A stretch of DNA of 64,000 nt from CALHVR01 sp963528625 (GTDB taxonomy: Bacteria > Fusobacteriota > Fusobacteriia > Fusobacteriales > Leptotrichiaceae). Below the pieces are notes generated by a model, which did no database searches, had not been told where the DNA came from, and saw only the letters and a list, made by a program, of their open reading frames with translations. The stretch covers positions 22,096 to 86,095 of the forward strand of contig CAURVQ010000003.1 in assembly GCA_963528625.1 (NCBI GenBank), in the 5' to 3' direction. This document shows, in pieces, positions 9,079 to 16,817 of this stretch. The position numbers were made by a program, and so were the translations under genes. Within the stretch, counting starts at the first letter, position 1, and every line of letters starts with the position of its first letter.

Positions 9079-9468
9079 TTATTCTTCATCATACTCACAA
9101 TGATTCAAATGAATTTTTAATGCATCCAATGATATTTTTATTTCTTTTAATGAGTAAAATAATGATGAAATCATTAATAATAAACTCAATACAAATGATA
9201 TTTTTGCAATTAAAAACCATTTTAAAAATAGTATTAACATTGTTATAACACAAAATAATAAACTTGAAACACCGAAATATTGCATTTTCTTTATATAATT
9301 CATTCTTTTACTTAAATTTCTTAATTGATTTAATTCATACTCATTCCCTGCACACACATTCATCTGTCTTATTAGTCCTGATAAAGTTATAAATCTATTT
9401 GTATATGCTAATAATAGTAGTGACAATGCCGGGAACAAAACGGCTGGAGTTGTTATCTCTAATTCCAT
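9079..9468 (-). CDS. DUF2721 family membrane protein
   Basis: A 129-aa inner-membrane protein. It begins with the DUF2721 signature ITTPAVLFPALSLLLLAYTNR and has a second long hydrophobic region (about 63-105), so about three membrane segments. Family function unknown. It has an SD (GAGATGATAAA) and is co-oriented between the TtcA-like gene and the glmU promoter. Confidence 0.85.
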   Translation of the reverse strand: MELEITTPAVLFPALSLLLLAYTNRFITLSGLIRQMNVCAGNEYELNQLRNLSKRMNYIKKMQYFGVSSLLFCVITMLILFLKWFLIAKISFVLSLLLMISSLFYSLKEIKISLDALKIHLNHCEYDEE

Positions 9469-9497
9469 TTTATCATCTCTCTTTCATTAACCTAAAT

Positions 9498-10367
9498 CTA
9501 TTCGTTTTCTAAATCTACTTCATTTTGATTTTTTTTATTTCCTCTAGTATAGTCAAAAACATAGTCTAAATTAATATTTCTCATAGCATTAAAAATACTT
9601 TGTTTAACACCCGGATGTTTTTCTTCTAAATCTGCCAATAAATTTTTCACCTCTCGTCTTTTGCTCGAAGTTTTTCCAGCTTCAATCGTACATCCACAGT
9701 TCATCGCTAAAATTCCATTTCTTTTTGTATATTTTATAATATCTTCCTCTTTAACATAAACTAATGGTCTTATTAAAGATAAATTCCCTGAAGTTGATAA
9801 TACTTTTGGTGTCATTGTTTTTACAGTCCCGGCATAAAGAATATTTATCATTGTTGTTTCAATAACATCATCAAAATGATGTCCTAATGTCAATTTATTA
9901 TACCCAAATTCTTCCACTTTTTTATATAAAATTCCTCTTCTCATTTTTGCACATAAAAAACAAGGATAATCTTTTGCCTTTTCATTTGCAATTTCCCAAA
10001 TATTTGTATCAATAATTTCACAATCAATATTTAATTTTTCCAAATTTTTCTTAAAATTATCTAAATCTGACTGTCTAAATCCCGGATTTAAACTTACGGC
10101 TTTAAATTCAAAATTTCTACTTTTATCTTTTTTTAACTCATGAAATAATTTAACTAATAAAAGACTATCTTTCCCTCCCGAAACTCCTATCGCTATTTTA
10201 TCTCCATCTTCAATTAAATTAAAATCATTTATTGCTTTTACAAATTTTGACCAAATCGTTTTTCTGTAAGTCGTTCTAATACTTTCCTCTATCTCTTCAA
10301 CATTTTTCATCGGTCCATCTGGTATTACTGCTTCACACAATAATTGAACTCCTTTTTCTTCTACCAT
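9498..10367 (-). CDS. ttcA: TtcA-like tRNA 2-thiocytidine synthetase (PP-loop ATPase)
   Basis: Predicted to adenylate and thiolate C32 of certain tRNAs using an Fe-S cluster. The PP-loop GVSGGKDSLLLVKL is near residue 61. A CxxC pair (CFLCAKMRRG) and a later Cys in NCGCTIEAG fit cluster ligation, and LGHHFDDVIETTMINILYAG is characteristic. About 289 aa from ATG 10367 (GGAGGG 5 nt upstream); the upstream TTG at 10379 overlaps that SD. The long N-terminal extension is a little unusual, so a related PP-loop thiolase is possible. Confidence 0.85.
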   Translation of the reverse strand: MVEEKGVQLLCEAVIPDGPMKNVEEIEESIRTTYRKTIWSKFVKAINDFNLIEDGDKIAIGVSGGKDSLLLVKLFHELKKDKSRNFEFKAVSLNPGFRQSDLDNFKKNLEKLNIDCEIIDTNIWEIANEKAKDYPCFLCAKMRRGILYKKVEEFGYNKLTLGHHFDDVIETTMINILYAGTVKTMTPKVLSTSGNLSLIRPLVYVKEEDIIKYTKRNGILAMNCGCTIEAGKTSSKRREVKNLLADLEEKHPGVKQSIFNAMRNINLDYVFDYTRGNKKNQNEVDLENE

Positions 10368-10400
10368 TTTTCCCTCCAATTTTTAAAATTCTTTAATATG

Positions 10401-10422
10401 AAAAAACGAGCCATAAAGCCCG
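10401..10422 (-). terminator. Intrinsic terminator after the TPR gene
   Basis: Minus-strand stem CGGGC/GCTCG with an intervening loop is followed by six T residues. It lies between the stop of the TPR gene and the TtcA-like gene. Confidence 0.65.
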
Positions 10423-10460
10423 AATTTTACCTTATTTTATATTTTTTAAATTTTGTGTTT

Positions 10461-11048
10461 TTATTCCACACAATCACAATTATCTTTTTTTGATTCTAAG
10501 CATTTTTTTTCTATATATTTTATTTTTTCTTTTAATTCTTCATCTCTTGAATCAATTTCATATGCTGCTTTATATTCATCTAATGCCCTTCTATGCCGAC
10601 CCATATGTTCATATTTTCGAGCAAAATCAATATGTGCTACATACATATCAAAATCTAAAAATATAGCTAAATCATAACAATCCACTGCTTCTGATATTTT
10701 ACCTTTTCTGGCACAAATATTTCCTAATAAAAATAACACGAAAGGTTCCATTACACTTAAATCTAACGCTTTATTTAAGTTTTCTTCTGCTGAATCTAAA
10801 TCATCATTCTCGTAATATAAATAACCTAAAAAAGCTCTAAATTCATGATTTTGAGGTTCAATTTCCACTAATCGTTTATATATTTCAATGGCCTTATTAT
10901 TTTTCTTTAAAGCATGGTATATTGACGCTAAATTTTTCATTGCTTCTATATCATCACTATTTTCAGATAATCTTTTTTTATTAATTTCTAGTTCTTGTCC
11001 ATTGTTTGTATTATATCTTATTTCCCTGAAAATTAATGTTTCTAACAT
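10461..11048 (-). CDS. Tetratricopeptide repeat protein
   Basis: A 195-aa soluble protein with about four TPR units between residues 33 and 185 (for example IEAMKNLASIYHALKKNNKAIEIYKRLVEIEP and AHIDFARKYEHMGRHRRALDEYKAAY shortened here to their landmarks NLASIYHALKK and HMGRHRRALDEYKAAY). The last residues are Cys-rich (KKCLESKKDNCDCVE). No signal peptide. Probably a protein-interaction scaffold; partner unknown. It is the last host gene before the prophage and has its own promoter. Confidence 0.85.
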   Translation of the reverse strand: MLETLIFREIRYNTNNGQELEINKKRLSENSDDIEAMKNLASIYHALKKNNKAIEIYKRLVEIEPQNHEFRAFLGYLYYENDDLDSAEENLNKALDLSVMEPFVLFLLGNICARKGKISEAVDCYDLAIFLDFDMYVAHIDFARKYEHMGRHRRALDEYKAAYEIDSRDEELKEKIKYIEKKCLESKKDNCDCVE

Positions 11049-11081
11049 GCCTTACCTCTCTTCCAAATATATCTTCACTTT

Positions 11082-11110
11082 ATTTTATCATAATTACCTT
11101 GTTTAGTAAA
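11082..11110 (-). promoter_or_regulatory. Promoter of the TPR gene
   Basis: Minus-strand TTTACT (11105-11110), 17-nt spacer, TAAAAT (11082-11087), about 33 nt upstream of the ATG. Confidence 0.6.
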
Positions 11111-11183
11111 TACATTTTTAACTATGATCTCTAATCATTAGTTTTTTATATATTTTTTTCTTAATCCATATATATTATTATTT

Positions 11184-11210
11184 ATAAAAAAATGGCGCAC
11201 CTGTGAAGAA
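11184..11210. repeat. attL of the prophage
   Basis: A 27-bp sequence ending in GGCGCACCTGTGAAGAA is identical to 56,424-56,450. The right copy is the 3' end of tRNA-Arg including CCA. The pair bounds a 45,240-bp prophage. Confidence 0.95.
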
Positions 11211-11302
11211 CTATTATAACTTTTTATATTTTATCGAACTATTGTTTTTACCGCATTCTTTTTTACTATAGTTTTGATAAAAATTCATTTTTTTATAATT
11301 TT

Positions 11303-11320
11303 GTCCCCAAAATGTCCCCA
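11303..11320. repeat. TGTCCCC direct repeats, left end (candidate integrase arm site)
   Basis: Two TGTCCCC units separated by AAAA. The same 18-nt arrangement with one mismatch occurs at 56,358-56,375 next to attR in the same orientation. A position inside both prophage ends fits arm-type binding sites of the integrase; this is inference. Confidence 0.55.
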
Positions 11321-11359
11321 AATTTCAGCTATTTCTTTTTGAAAAATTTTAAATATTTC

Positions 11360-11388
11360 TTGAAAAATAAAGGTTTTTTTGTTATAAT
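11360..11388 (+). promoter_or_regulatory. Promoter of a left-end small RNA
   Basis: Plus-strand TTGAAA (11360-11365), 17-nt spacer and TATAAT (11383-11388) with an extended -10 TG. No ORF follows; a two-hairpin RNA with a terminator does. Confidence 0.65.
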
Positions 11389-11394
11389 TTAATT

Positions 11395-11474
11395 GGAAAT
11401 TTTAAACAAAATCTTCTATTTTACAAGATTTATAATAGTTTTTCAAATTTGCCGTTTGTTAAACTATTTTTTTT
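11395..11474 (+). ncRNA. Candidate prophage small RNA, about 80 nt
   Basis: Downstream of the promoter are stem AAATCTT/AAGATTT (11409-11431) and stem AATAGTTT/AAACTATT (11434-11468), the latter followed by a run of T residues as in an intrinsic terminator. There is no SD plus start codon. It occupies most of the 344-bp gene-free space between attL and the first late gene. The rest of that space (11211-11359) holds the TGTCCCC repeats and nothing else I recognise. Confidence 0.5.
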
Positions 11475-11539
11475 ATATATATAAAATTATAAATATAATT
11501 TACGATTTCTATGATATATTTTCATTTTTTAAAATAAAT

Positions 11540-11564
11540 AAAAAAAGGCGGTAATCACACCGCC
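11540..11564 (-). terminator. Late operon terminator
   Basis: GGCGGT/ACCGCC hairpin followed on the minus strand by a run of T residues. It overlaps the stop codon of the 187-aa gene and ends the late transcription unit. Confidence 0.85.
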
Positions 11565-12118
11565 AATTTGCTTATTTTTTCAGTGAGTATATTCTCAAAA
11601 TGTTCAAAGTGATTTTCAACTCCCCTTTGTGCTACTTCATATAACTTTTTCTCTTCTGACCCTTTTTCTTTAAGTTCCAACATTAAACTAATAATTATCT
11701 CTTGTGTATCATATAGTTCTTTATTCATTATTTCTGTTGCAAGTTTAAGAGTGACACTATCCACTATTTCTTTAAAAGTCGTATAATATGATTGTTTTTT
11801 TTCTTCAAAGATAACCGTCAGTTCCCTTGATATAATACTCCAATTCTCTTTAAGGTTATTCTCGAGGATGTACCTAACAATCTTTTTCTGTAAGCTCCAA
11901 CGAATTTCTTGTGCTTTTAAATTAAGTGCTAATTCTAATCCTCTTCCTGTGAGTTTATCGCTGTTGTTTATTTTATTTTCAAGTTTTGAAATAGTAGCTG
12001 TCACTTTTTCCAAAATTTCAAAAACCTTATTAAATAACGCTTGTTGTTGTTTGATAAATACTCCTGCGATTATTGCCATTATTCCGTATTCCATTATATC
12101 TTTAATTTGTGGTGTCAT
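11555..12118 (-). CDS. Putative phage holin/lysis accessory membrane protein
   Basis: A 187-aa protein with one N-terminal membrane segment (about residues 10-25, EYGIMAIIAGVFIKQ) followed by a long helical, coiled-coil-prone region with LEKVTATISKLENKI. This one-TM-plus-coil layout and its place at the end of the late operon near the endolysin recall BhlA/XhlA-type lysis proteins, but no sequence signature confirms it. SD AGGAG. Alternative: structural or exclusion protein. Confidence 0.5.
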   Translation of the reverse strand: MTPQIKDIMEYGIMAIIAGVFIKQQQALFNKVFEILEKVTATISKLENKINNSDKLTGRGLELALNLKAQEIRWSLQKKIVRYILENNLKENWSIISRELTVIFEEKKQSYYTTFKEIVDSVTLKLATEIMNKELYDTQEIIISLMLELKEKGSEEKKLYEVAQRGVENHFEHFENILTEKISKLAV

Positions 12119-12129
12119 TTTTTTTGCTC

Positions 12130-12447
12130 CTATAATACTTTTTCTTTTTTCTCAATATCAAATATCTCTTGTGCTAATTTTTTTATATCTAATTCTTCTC
12201 TCAATGATTTTACAGCTATATGGATTGTCTCCTCTGTTATTTCTTCAATTACATTTGGAAGCCATTTAATGTCTCTATTTTTCTCTTCTATAATCCATCT
12301 CTCGGTTTTATCCCATAAATTATCTGTCAATTCTTGGAATTTTTCAACTCCAGCTTTTCCTTTTTTTGTAATTTCTATTTTGTAAATTGATTTTCTTATA
12401 AAATCGCTTATTTTACTTTTTATATACATTTCTACTAATTTATTCAT
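12130..12447 (-). CDS. Hypothetical phage late protein
   Basis: A 105-aa soluble, charged, helical protein. It has a clear SD (AGGAGATAG) and sits between the AbiF cassette and the holin candidate. No domain recognised. Before AbiF was acquired it probably followed the endolysin directly. Confidence 0.65.
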   Translation of the reverse strand: MNKLVEMYIKSKISDFIRKSIYKIEITKKGKAGVEKFQELTDNLWDKTERWIIEEKNRDIKWLPNVIEEITEETIHIAVKSLREELDIKKLAQEIFDIEKKEKVL

Positions 12448-12480
12448 TTTTCTATCTCCTATTCTTTTTATTTTTTAATT

Positions 12481-12512
12481 AAAAAATCACAATCAAATTA
12501 ATGACTGTGATT
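12481..12512 (-). terminator. AbiF cassette terminator (left arm of moron hairpin)
   Basis: Minus-strand CACAGTC/GATTGTG hairpin followed by six T residues, directly after the abiF stop. The sequence is identical to the one after relE (19,148-19,180). Its AATGACTGTG part (12500-12509) is complementary to the element at 13,572-13,581 on the other side of abiF. Confidence 0.85.
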
Positions 12513-13415
12513 TTATATACTTAAATTTTTTATTATTTCAAAATTTTTAAATCCTAATTTTTGTGCTTCTTCATCAGTTTTATTTCTGCATAATTTTATT
12601 AAACTTTTTCTTATAGCACCACCTGGATATTTTAAATTAATTACAAATATCAAATATTCTAAAATTAAAACTGAAATAGCTATTCTATCTGAAATTTTTC
12701 CGTTTACAGTGTGTAATTTGTTTTTAAATTCCAGTAAAATTTTAGGTTTTGTTGTAAATTTTAAATCTACTATATTAGAATTGTGTGCTGATAAATTTCT
12801 AATTAAATTTATATTTTCTAACCAAGAAATGTAAACTATATTATCTAATTTATGTTCTTTAGCTATAATATTTTGATATTTTTTATACATTAATTTATAT
12901 AAATCTAATATTTCTCCAAAAGTCAATATATCCACTAATAACCAAACAGGAATATTTTTATTATTACTTTTATAAATTTTTAATAATTCATTCTTACTAT
13001 TATTTAAACTTCGTATCATTCTTTTTTTAAATTCTTTTTCTTTATACATTCTAAAGTGTTTACAATATTCTTTTTTATCAACCCAATTAAAAAAATCTAA
13101 ATAACCATATGCACCAAATTTCTCTCCAAGTAAATATGAAAATTTTGTTTTTAATGATATTTCTACTTTTTCAGTCAATCTTAATAGATTTATTCTAAAA
13201 TTTTTATTCTCATAAAATCTTGTTAATACTTCGTCAAAAGTGATATTTTGAACATATCTACCGTTTTTTAGAAAAGGAAGTGAACATTCTTTTAATTTAT
13301 AATAATTTATAAAATGTAAAACTTCTTCAGCTTTATCCTCATTTTCAACAATCATTCCTCTATCTTTAAATAATTTGACTTGATCTTTGAATGTTAGAAA
13401 AGTGTCATTTATCAT
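12513..13415 (-). CDS. AbiF/AbiD (Abi_2) family abortive-infection toxin
   Basis: A 300-aa Abi_2 family protein. The N-terminal part has FKDQVKLFKDRGM and EVLHFINYYKL, and a HEPN-type R-x4-H motif is seen in RNLSAHN near residue 211. Family members act in phage exclusion; recent work treats AbiF as an RNA-controlled HEPN toxin related to the ancestry of Cas13. ATG 13415 has SD AGGAG; the longer frame would run into the structured RNA upstream. The gene has its own promoter, leader RNA and terminator, so it is a stand-alone moron between the endolysin and the last late genes. Confidence 0.88.
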   Translation of the reverse strand: MINDTFLTFKDQVKLFKDRGMIVENEDKAEEVLHFINYYKLKECSLPFLKNGRYVQNITFDEVLTRFYENKNFRINLLRLTEKVEISLKTKFSYLLGEKFGAYGYLDFFNWVDKKEYCKHFRMYKEKEFKKRMIRSLNNSKNELLKIYKSNNKNIPVWLLVDILTFGEILDLYKLMYKKYQNIIAKEHKLDNIVYISWLENINLIRNLSAHNSNIVDLKFTTKPKILLEFKNKLHTVNGKISDRIAISVLILEYLIFVINLKYPGGAIRKSLIKLCRNKTDEEAQKLGFKNFEIIKNLSI

Positions 13416-13424
13416 ATTTTCTCC

Positions 13425-13487
13425 TAAATAAAAGCCCTGCGTAGGTCGGAACCTTGTGTTATTCAAAACACTGCAGGGGGTTTGATA
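13425..13487 (-). ncRNA. AbiF-associated structured RNA (candidate RNA antitoxin)
   Basis: Between a consensus promoter and the abiF SD lies a compact three-stem RNA. CCCTGC (13473-13478 on the complement) pairs with GCAGGG (13435-13440) and encloses two hairpins, GTGTT/AACAC and AGGT-TCCG-ACCT. The closing stem is followed by CTTTTATTT, which may terminate most transcripts. Conserved abiF RNA motifs are known upstream of such genes; I match it by architecture, not by covariance. Confidence 0.75.
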
Positions 13488-13493
13488 TGATTC

Positions 13494-13521
13494 ATTATAT
13501 CATATTTTATAAAAATGTCAA
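13494..13521 (-). promoter_or_regulatory. Promoter of abiF RNA and abiF
   Basis: Minus-strand TTGACA (13516-13521), 16-nt spacer and TATAAT (13494-13499). Both hexamers are perfect consensus. The predicted start is near 13487, just before the three-stem RNA. Confidence 0.85.
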
Positions 13522-13571
13522 CTTTTTTATACATAACTTTTATTACTTTGTCAACAAAAGAGATTACCTCC

Positions 13572-13600
13572 CACAGTCATTATTCAATTGTCATTGTCCT
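13572..13600. repeat. R-type moron-site element, copy 1
   Basis: CACAGTCATTATTCAATTG continuing to ATTGTCCT. Closely related copies are at 14,109-14,136, 19,736-19,763 and 26,613-26,638. Its CACAGTCATT arm pairs with AATGACTGTG at 12,500-12,509. Confidence 0.8.
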
Positions 13601-13608
13601 ATTTATCT

Positions 13609-14049
13609 CTATATTTCAAAATGTGGATAGTCCTTGAATTTAGACCAATCTCCGCCCCATTTTATAGCTATTCCTAACTTTTGAGCTACATTCTTAACGT
13701 GTGTAGCAACTAAGGTCATCTTTTTATTGTCGTACCCCTCTTGTGTCGTGAATTTCCTGTATTGTCCATTTTCAACCACACCACAAATAAATATGTCGAT
13801 TGCATGCCCGTATCCATCTGCCTTTGCTTGATGGTTAGATTTATTCTTAAATCCATCGCAATTAGTCACAACTTTCCCTGGCTTAGTTCTTCCTTGTTGA
13901 TATAGTCCATTCTGATACTCTGCTGTCCTTACCCCTTGTACTATTCTAAAGTCATAAGGGCTTTCCTTAACTGCTTCAGTCATTAGCTTCACCAACTGTG
14001 GATGTACTCCTTTTAACTTTTCTTTACTTGCTTCTCCTAATATATACAT
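13609..14049 (-). CDS. M15-family peptidase endolysin
   Basis: A 146-aa phage lysin of the VanY/CwlK-like M15 metallopeptidase family that cleaves peptidoglycan peptides. Zinc and catalytic motifs are visible: SNHQAKADGYGHAIDIFI (His and Asp ligands) near residue 73 and WGGDWSKFKDYPHFEI (second His) at the C-terminus. No signal peptide, so release needs a holin. SD AGGAGGG. It lies in the lysis end of the late operon. Confidence 0.92.
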   Translation of the reverse strand: MYILGEASKEKLKGVHPQLVKLMTEAVKESPYDFRIVQGVRTAEYQNGLYQQGRTKPGKVVTNCDGFKNKSNHQAKADGYGHAIDIFICGVVENGQYRKFTTQEGYDNKKMTLVATHVKNVAQKLGIAIKWGGDWSKFKDYPHFEI

Positions 14050-14080
14050 TTTATCCCTCCTTTATTATTTTAATTTTTAA

Positions 14081-14136
14081 AATAATGACTGCGAAAGATT
14101 ATTCTCTCACAGTCAATATTTAATTGTAATTGTCCT
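14081..14136 (-). terminator. Hairpin between late genes: empty moron site
   Basis: TGACTGCGA (14086-14094) and TCACAGTCA (14107-14115) form a 9-bp stem with one G-U pair and an 11-nt loop, followed on the minus strand by ATTATTTT. It is fused to an R-type element reaching TGTCC at 14,135. The same two arms flank abiF, relBE and the 200-aa gene elsewhere, so this copy looks like the site without cargo. Confidence 0.7.
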
Positions 14137-14261
14137 TATTTTGCTAAGTCTTCTAACTCTAAGTCAATAAGTATTTGTTTAACTTGTTCTTTTAATCTTT
14201 CAGGAACATTTGCAAAGACTTTTTTCCCTTTAGCTATTAATGTTGCATAAATAACTGCCAT
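14136..14261 (-). CDS. CD1375-like small phage protein
   Basis: A 41-aa protein beginning MAVIYATLIAKGKKVFANVP, with VPERLKEQVKQIL following. It matches the small CD1375-type phage proteins found beside lysis genes. ATG 14261 has SD AAGGAGGTGG; a longer frame from 14318 overlaps the upstream paralog. Function unknown. Confidence 0.7.
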   Translation of the reverse strand: MAVIYATLIAKGKKVFANVPERLKEQVKQILIDLELEDLAK

Positions 14262-14301
14262 TTCTCCCACCTCCTTTTTAAATAATATATAAATAATGCT
14301 A

Positions 14302-14424
14302 TTAATTATTTTTGACATTATTCTCTCCTTTTAATATTTCCTGGACTTGTTTTTTTAGTTTTTCTGGAACATCTCCCAAAGTCTTAAGTCCTTTCCTAAT
14401 TAATTCAGCGTATATTTTTCCCAT
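14302..14424 (-). CDS. Second CD1375-like small phage protein
   Basis: A 40-aa ORF beginning MGKIYAELIRKGLKTLGDVP and continuing with PEKLKKQVQEILK. It is a paralog of the 41-aa protein downstream, sharing the IYA-LI-KG-K----VPE-LK-QV--IL pattern. The ATG follows the stop of the 82-aa gene within a few bases, and its 3' end overlaps the alternative start of the next gene. Tandem duplication is likely. Confidence 0.7.
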   Translation of the reverse strand: MGKIYAELIRKGLKTLGDVPEKLKKQVQEILKGENNVKNN

Positions 14425-14673
14425 CTATTCTACTCCTTTCATTTCATAAAGTTCTGTCAATGCAAGTTGAGTTTCGGTAAGTTGCTTACCTATAGCTCTG
14501 TTGCTATTAGCAATAACTTCTATATACTCATCTTTATCGTACTGAATTTCCTCGTATTCATATATCCCCTCTTCTATTTTTTTTATATTTTTATGTACAT
14601 AAACTGTATCCACTCCTACAATTAGTTCTTTTGCTTGTTCTTCATCTCCTCGTACTATTCCCATATTTTGCAT
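14425..14673 (-). CDS. Small phage protein after the tail fibre
   Basis: An 82-aa acidic protein (MQNMGIVRGDEEQAKELIVG...). ATG 14673 has SD AAGGAGG at 8 nt. It follows the tail fibre gene directly, a position often held by tail-fibre accessory or XkdW-like proteins, but no domain is recognised. Confidence 0.65.
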   Translation of the reverse strand: MQNMGIVRGDEEQAKELIVGVDTVYVHKNIKKIEEGIYEYEEIQYDKDEYIEVIANSNRAIGKQLTETQLALTELYEMKGVE

Positions 14674-14686
14674 TACTATCACCTCC

Positions 14687-16816
14687 TTATAAATACATTA
14701 AACGCTGATATTTATCTGAATAGTTGTTTCTGCCTTCTTCAACTATATCAAAATTAAATCCAAAAATATTCCCAGCAGTAATAGCATATCCGTTTTGATA
14801 CCATATTTCTTTTGTGCAAAAATAAGTAGTTTCTGACCCTCCAAGCTCTACTGGTAAAAATCCTCGTTCTGAAGTACCATTAATTCTTTTTACTCCCCCA
14901 CCTCTGTTACTATAACGATTAAATGTCCCTCTATATTTAAAATTTGGATCTTCTCTAGGGACTGCAACTTTAATTTTATCAAACACACATGTTGATGTTA
15001 GCAGGGCTAAGCCATTATAGTTTGAATTGCTCCCCATATAAACAAAATCTATCCATTCTTTAAAAACTGAACACAAATACTCAATCCCAAATATTTTAAG
15101 TACATTTTTCTCATTGTTATTTGTCCATATTCCAACAACATCCATCCCATCTGAATTTATTGCACCTGTTATATTTTGGTTTGTTCTCTTTAGATTTTGA
15201 CTAAAATTCTTTGCAGTCAATGTTTTGTATTTTAAAACAAACATCGCTTGAATAAAGGTCATTTGATAAAATGAAAATGCTAAATAATTAGGATGATTAT
15301 TTTGTGCTTTGCTCCTTCCAAAGTAGGGAGATTTTAATTGATATGTAATAGGACCAGCATCACTTAGTGACCTTAACCTATCATTTTTTATGCACCCCAA
15401 ATAAGCTCCTACATAGAACTTATCTTTTCTTTCCTCTCCTCTTGAATGTGCATAATATTTAAACTCACTATTATCAGGGTCATCAGTCATTGATACAGTG
15501 ACTATATCCCCAGTAGTATCTATACGTAGTCCTTTTCGTGGGAATGCTATCATTACATCTCCAGCGTCTCCAGTAGTTATATCTGCAGGTGTTCCATTTT
15601 CAAATTGTCTAAAATTATCCCTTTTTAACTTCCCTTGTTCTTCCGTTGCTTTTAATAAACAAGGGTAATGACCAAAGAAATTATCCCATTCCTCTGAGCC
15701 TGGTGTCATTCCTACTGCGTCATCTGCATAAGTTACACAAGTTTCAGGATTAGAATTTGACATGTCTATCTTAACTGTCATTATCTTAAACGGTTGAGGA
15801 GTTCCTTTCAGTCTATTACTGTGACTCAAATTAACACTTTTCTTATCTCCATAAGGGAATAAAGCAAAATAATAAGTTTGACCATTTACTAAATTATTTA
15901 TTTCAAACGGTGTTTCCTTATATTTATCTTTTTCTTGGTTGTCTAAAAGCAAAATACCATCATTCACTTTCTCAGGATAACTACCTACTTTTTGTACAAG
16001 TTTAGTACCTCTCCAAGTACTAAATGCCTGCCCATCAATTATTGTGTCTCCAGGGTCGCCCCAAGATATACTTAGTTTTTGATTTCCAACTTTTATTTTA
16101 GGATTGACGACATTTGATGGAGCATTTCCACTCCCACCTGTTCCTGCTGTTTCCCATTCTCCTGCTACACTCTTTACTTGAAGTTCATCATCATAGTACC
16201 TTAAGCCATGAACACCTTCTTCACTGTATATTTGTTTTTTAGCGTGAGTATTTACAATGTTTTCATAACTTTCTAATGAGGGAGCATTTTCTCTAACAGT
16301 CTCTTTTATTTTTGCTAATGTTATTAAACCCGCCTCTGTTTCTGAGGCAGTATTGATTAAATTTATTACAATAAACTGACTACCATTATATGTTAGTTCA
16401 TAAGTTTTATTTGCTTTAAAATCTCCTACTTCAATCTGTCTGTATTGTCCATTTTTTTCTTTCAAAATTGTATAATCTACATCATTCAATCTTAACTTTG
16501 CTCCAGTATTTGTATTTGGTGCGTCTACTGTTAATCTTATTTTTAATCCATCAAATATTTCAAATTCATCAAGTCCATCTAATGTTGTTTGATAAATACT
16601 TTCTCTAATATTTTGTACTAAAGTTGAATTTAGATTATGAACTAATCCCTTTTGCATATTATTCATTATTTGAGCATTTAATGTCGTTCCGATTTGAGTT
16701 GCAAAATTTTCTCCTTGCCATTCATGTCTTACCAATCCAGCTCCAACATCACTAGCATTAGTCACTCTATAAACATCTAAATTAGATCCTATCCAATCTT
16801 TTATTTTTTTTAGCAT
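14687..16816 (-). CDS. Phage tail fibre / receptor-binding protein
   Basis: A 709-aa structural protein. The N-terminal region (about 1-160) resembles tail-fibre attachment modules and includes TASETEAGLITLAKIKETV, typical of fibres. A fibronectin-III-like segment spans about 233-340. The C-terminal half (about 345-709) is a globular domain with ITAGNIFGFNFD, reminiscent of C-type-lectin-like or MTD-like receptor-binding heads. It is the last baseplate-proximal gene, the usual fibre position. No reverse transcriptase or template repeat is nearby, so no retroelement diversification. Host receptor unknown. Confidence 0.78.
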   Translation of the reverse strand: MLKKIKDWIGSNLDVYRVTNASDVGAGLVRHEWQGENFATQIGTTLNAQIMNNMQKGLVHNLNSTLVQNIRESIYQTTLDGLDEFEIFDGLKIRLTVDAPNTNTGAKLRLNDVDYTILKEKNGQYRQIEVGDFKANKTYELTYNGSQFIVINLINTASETEAGLITLAKIKETVRENAPSLESYENIVNTHAKKQIYSEEGVHGLRYYDDELQVKSVAGEWETAGTGGSGNAPSNVVNPKIKVGNQKLSISWGDPGDTIIDGQAFSTWRGTKLVQKVGSYPEKVNDGILLLDNQEKDKYKETPFEINNLVNGQTYYFALFPYGDKKSVNLSHSNRLKGTPQPFKIMTVKIDMSNSNPETCVTYADDAVGMTPGSEEWDNFFGHYPCLLKATEEQGKLKRDNFRQFENGTPADITTGDAGDVMIAFPRKGLRIDTTGDIVTVSMTDDPDNSEFKYYAHSRGEERKDKFYVGAYLGCIKNDRLRSLSDAGPITYQLKSPYFGRSKAQNNHPNYLAFSFYQMTFIQAMFVLKYKTLTAKNFSQNLKRTNQNITGAINSDGMDVVGIWTNNNEKNVLKIFGIEYLCSVFKEWIDFVYMGSNSNYNGLALLTSTCVFDKIKVAVPREDPNFKYRGTFNRYSNRGGGVKRINGTSERGFLPVELGGSETTYFCTKEIWYQNGYAITAGNIFGFNFDIVEEGRNNYSDKYQRLMYL

Positions 16817-16817
16817 T

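Noticed and set aside
14687..16816. Diversity-generating retroelement target in the tail fibre
   Set aside because: The C-terminus recalls lectin-like variable proteins but there is no reverse transcriptase, accessory gene or template repeat nearby.
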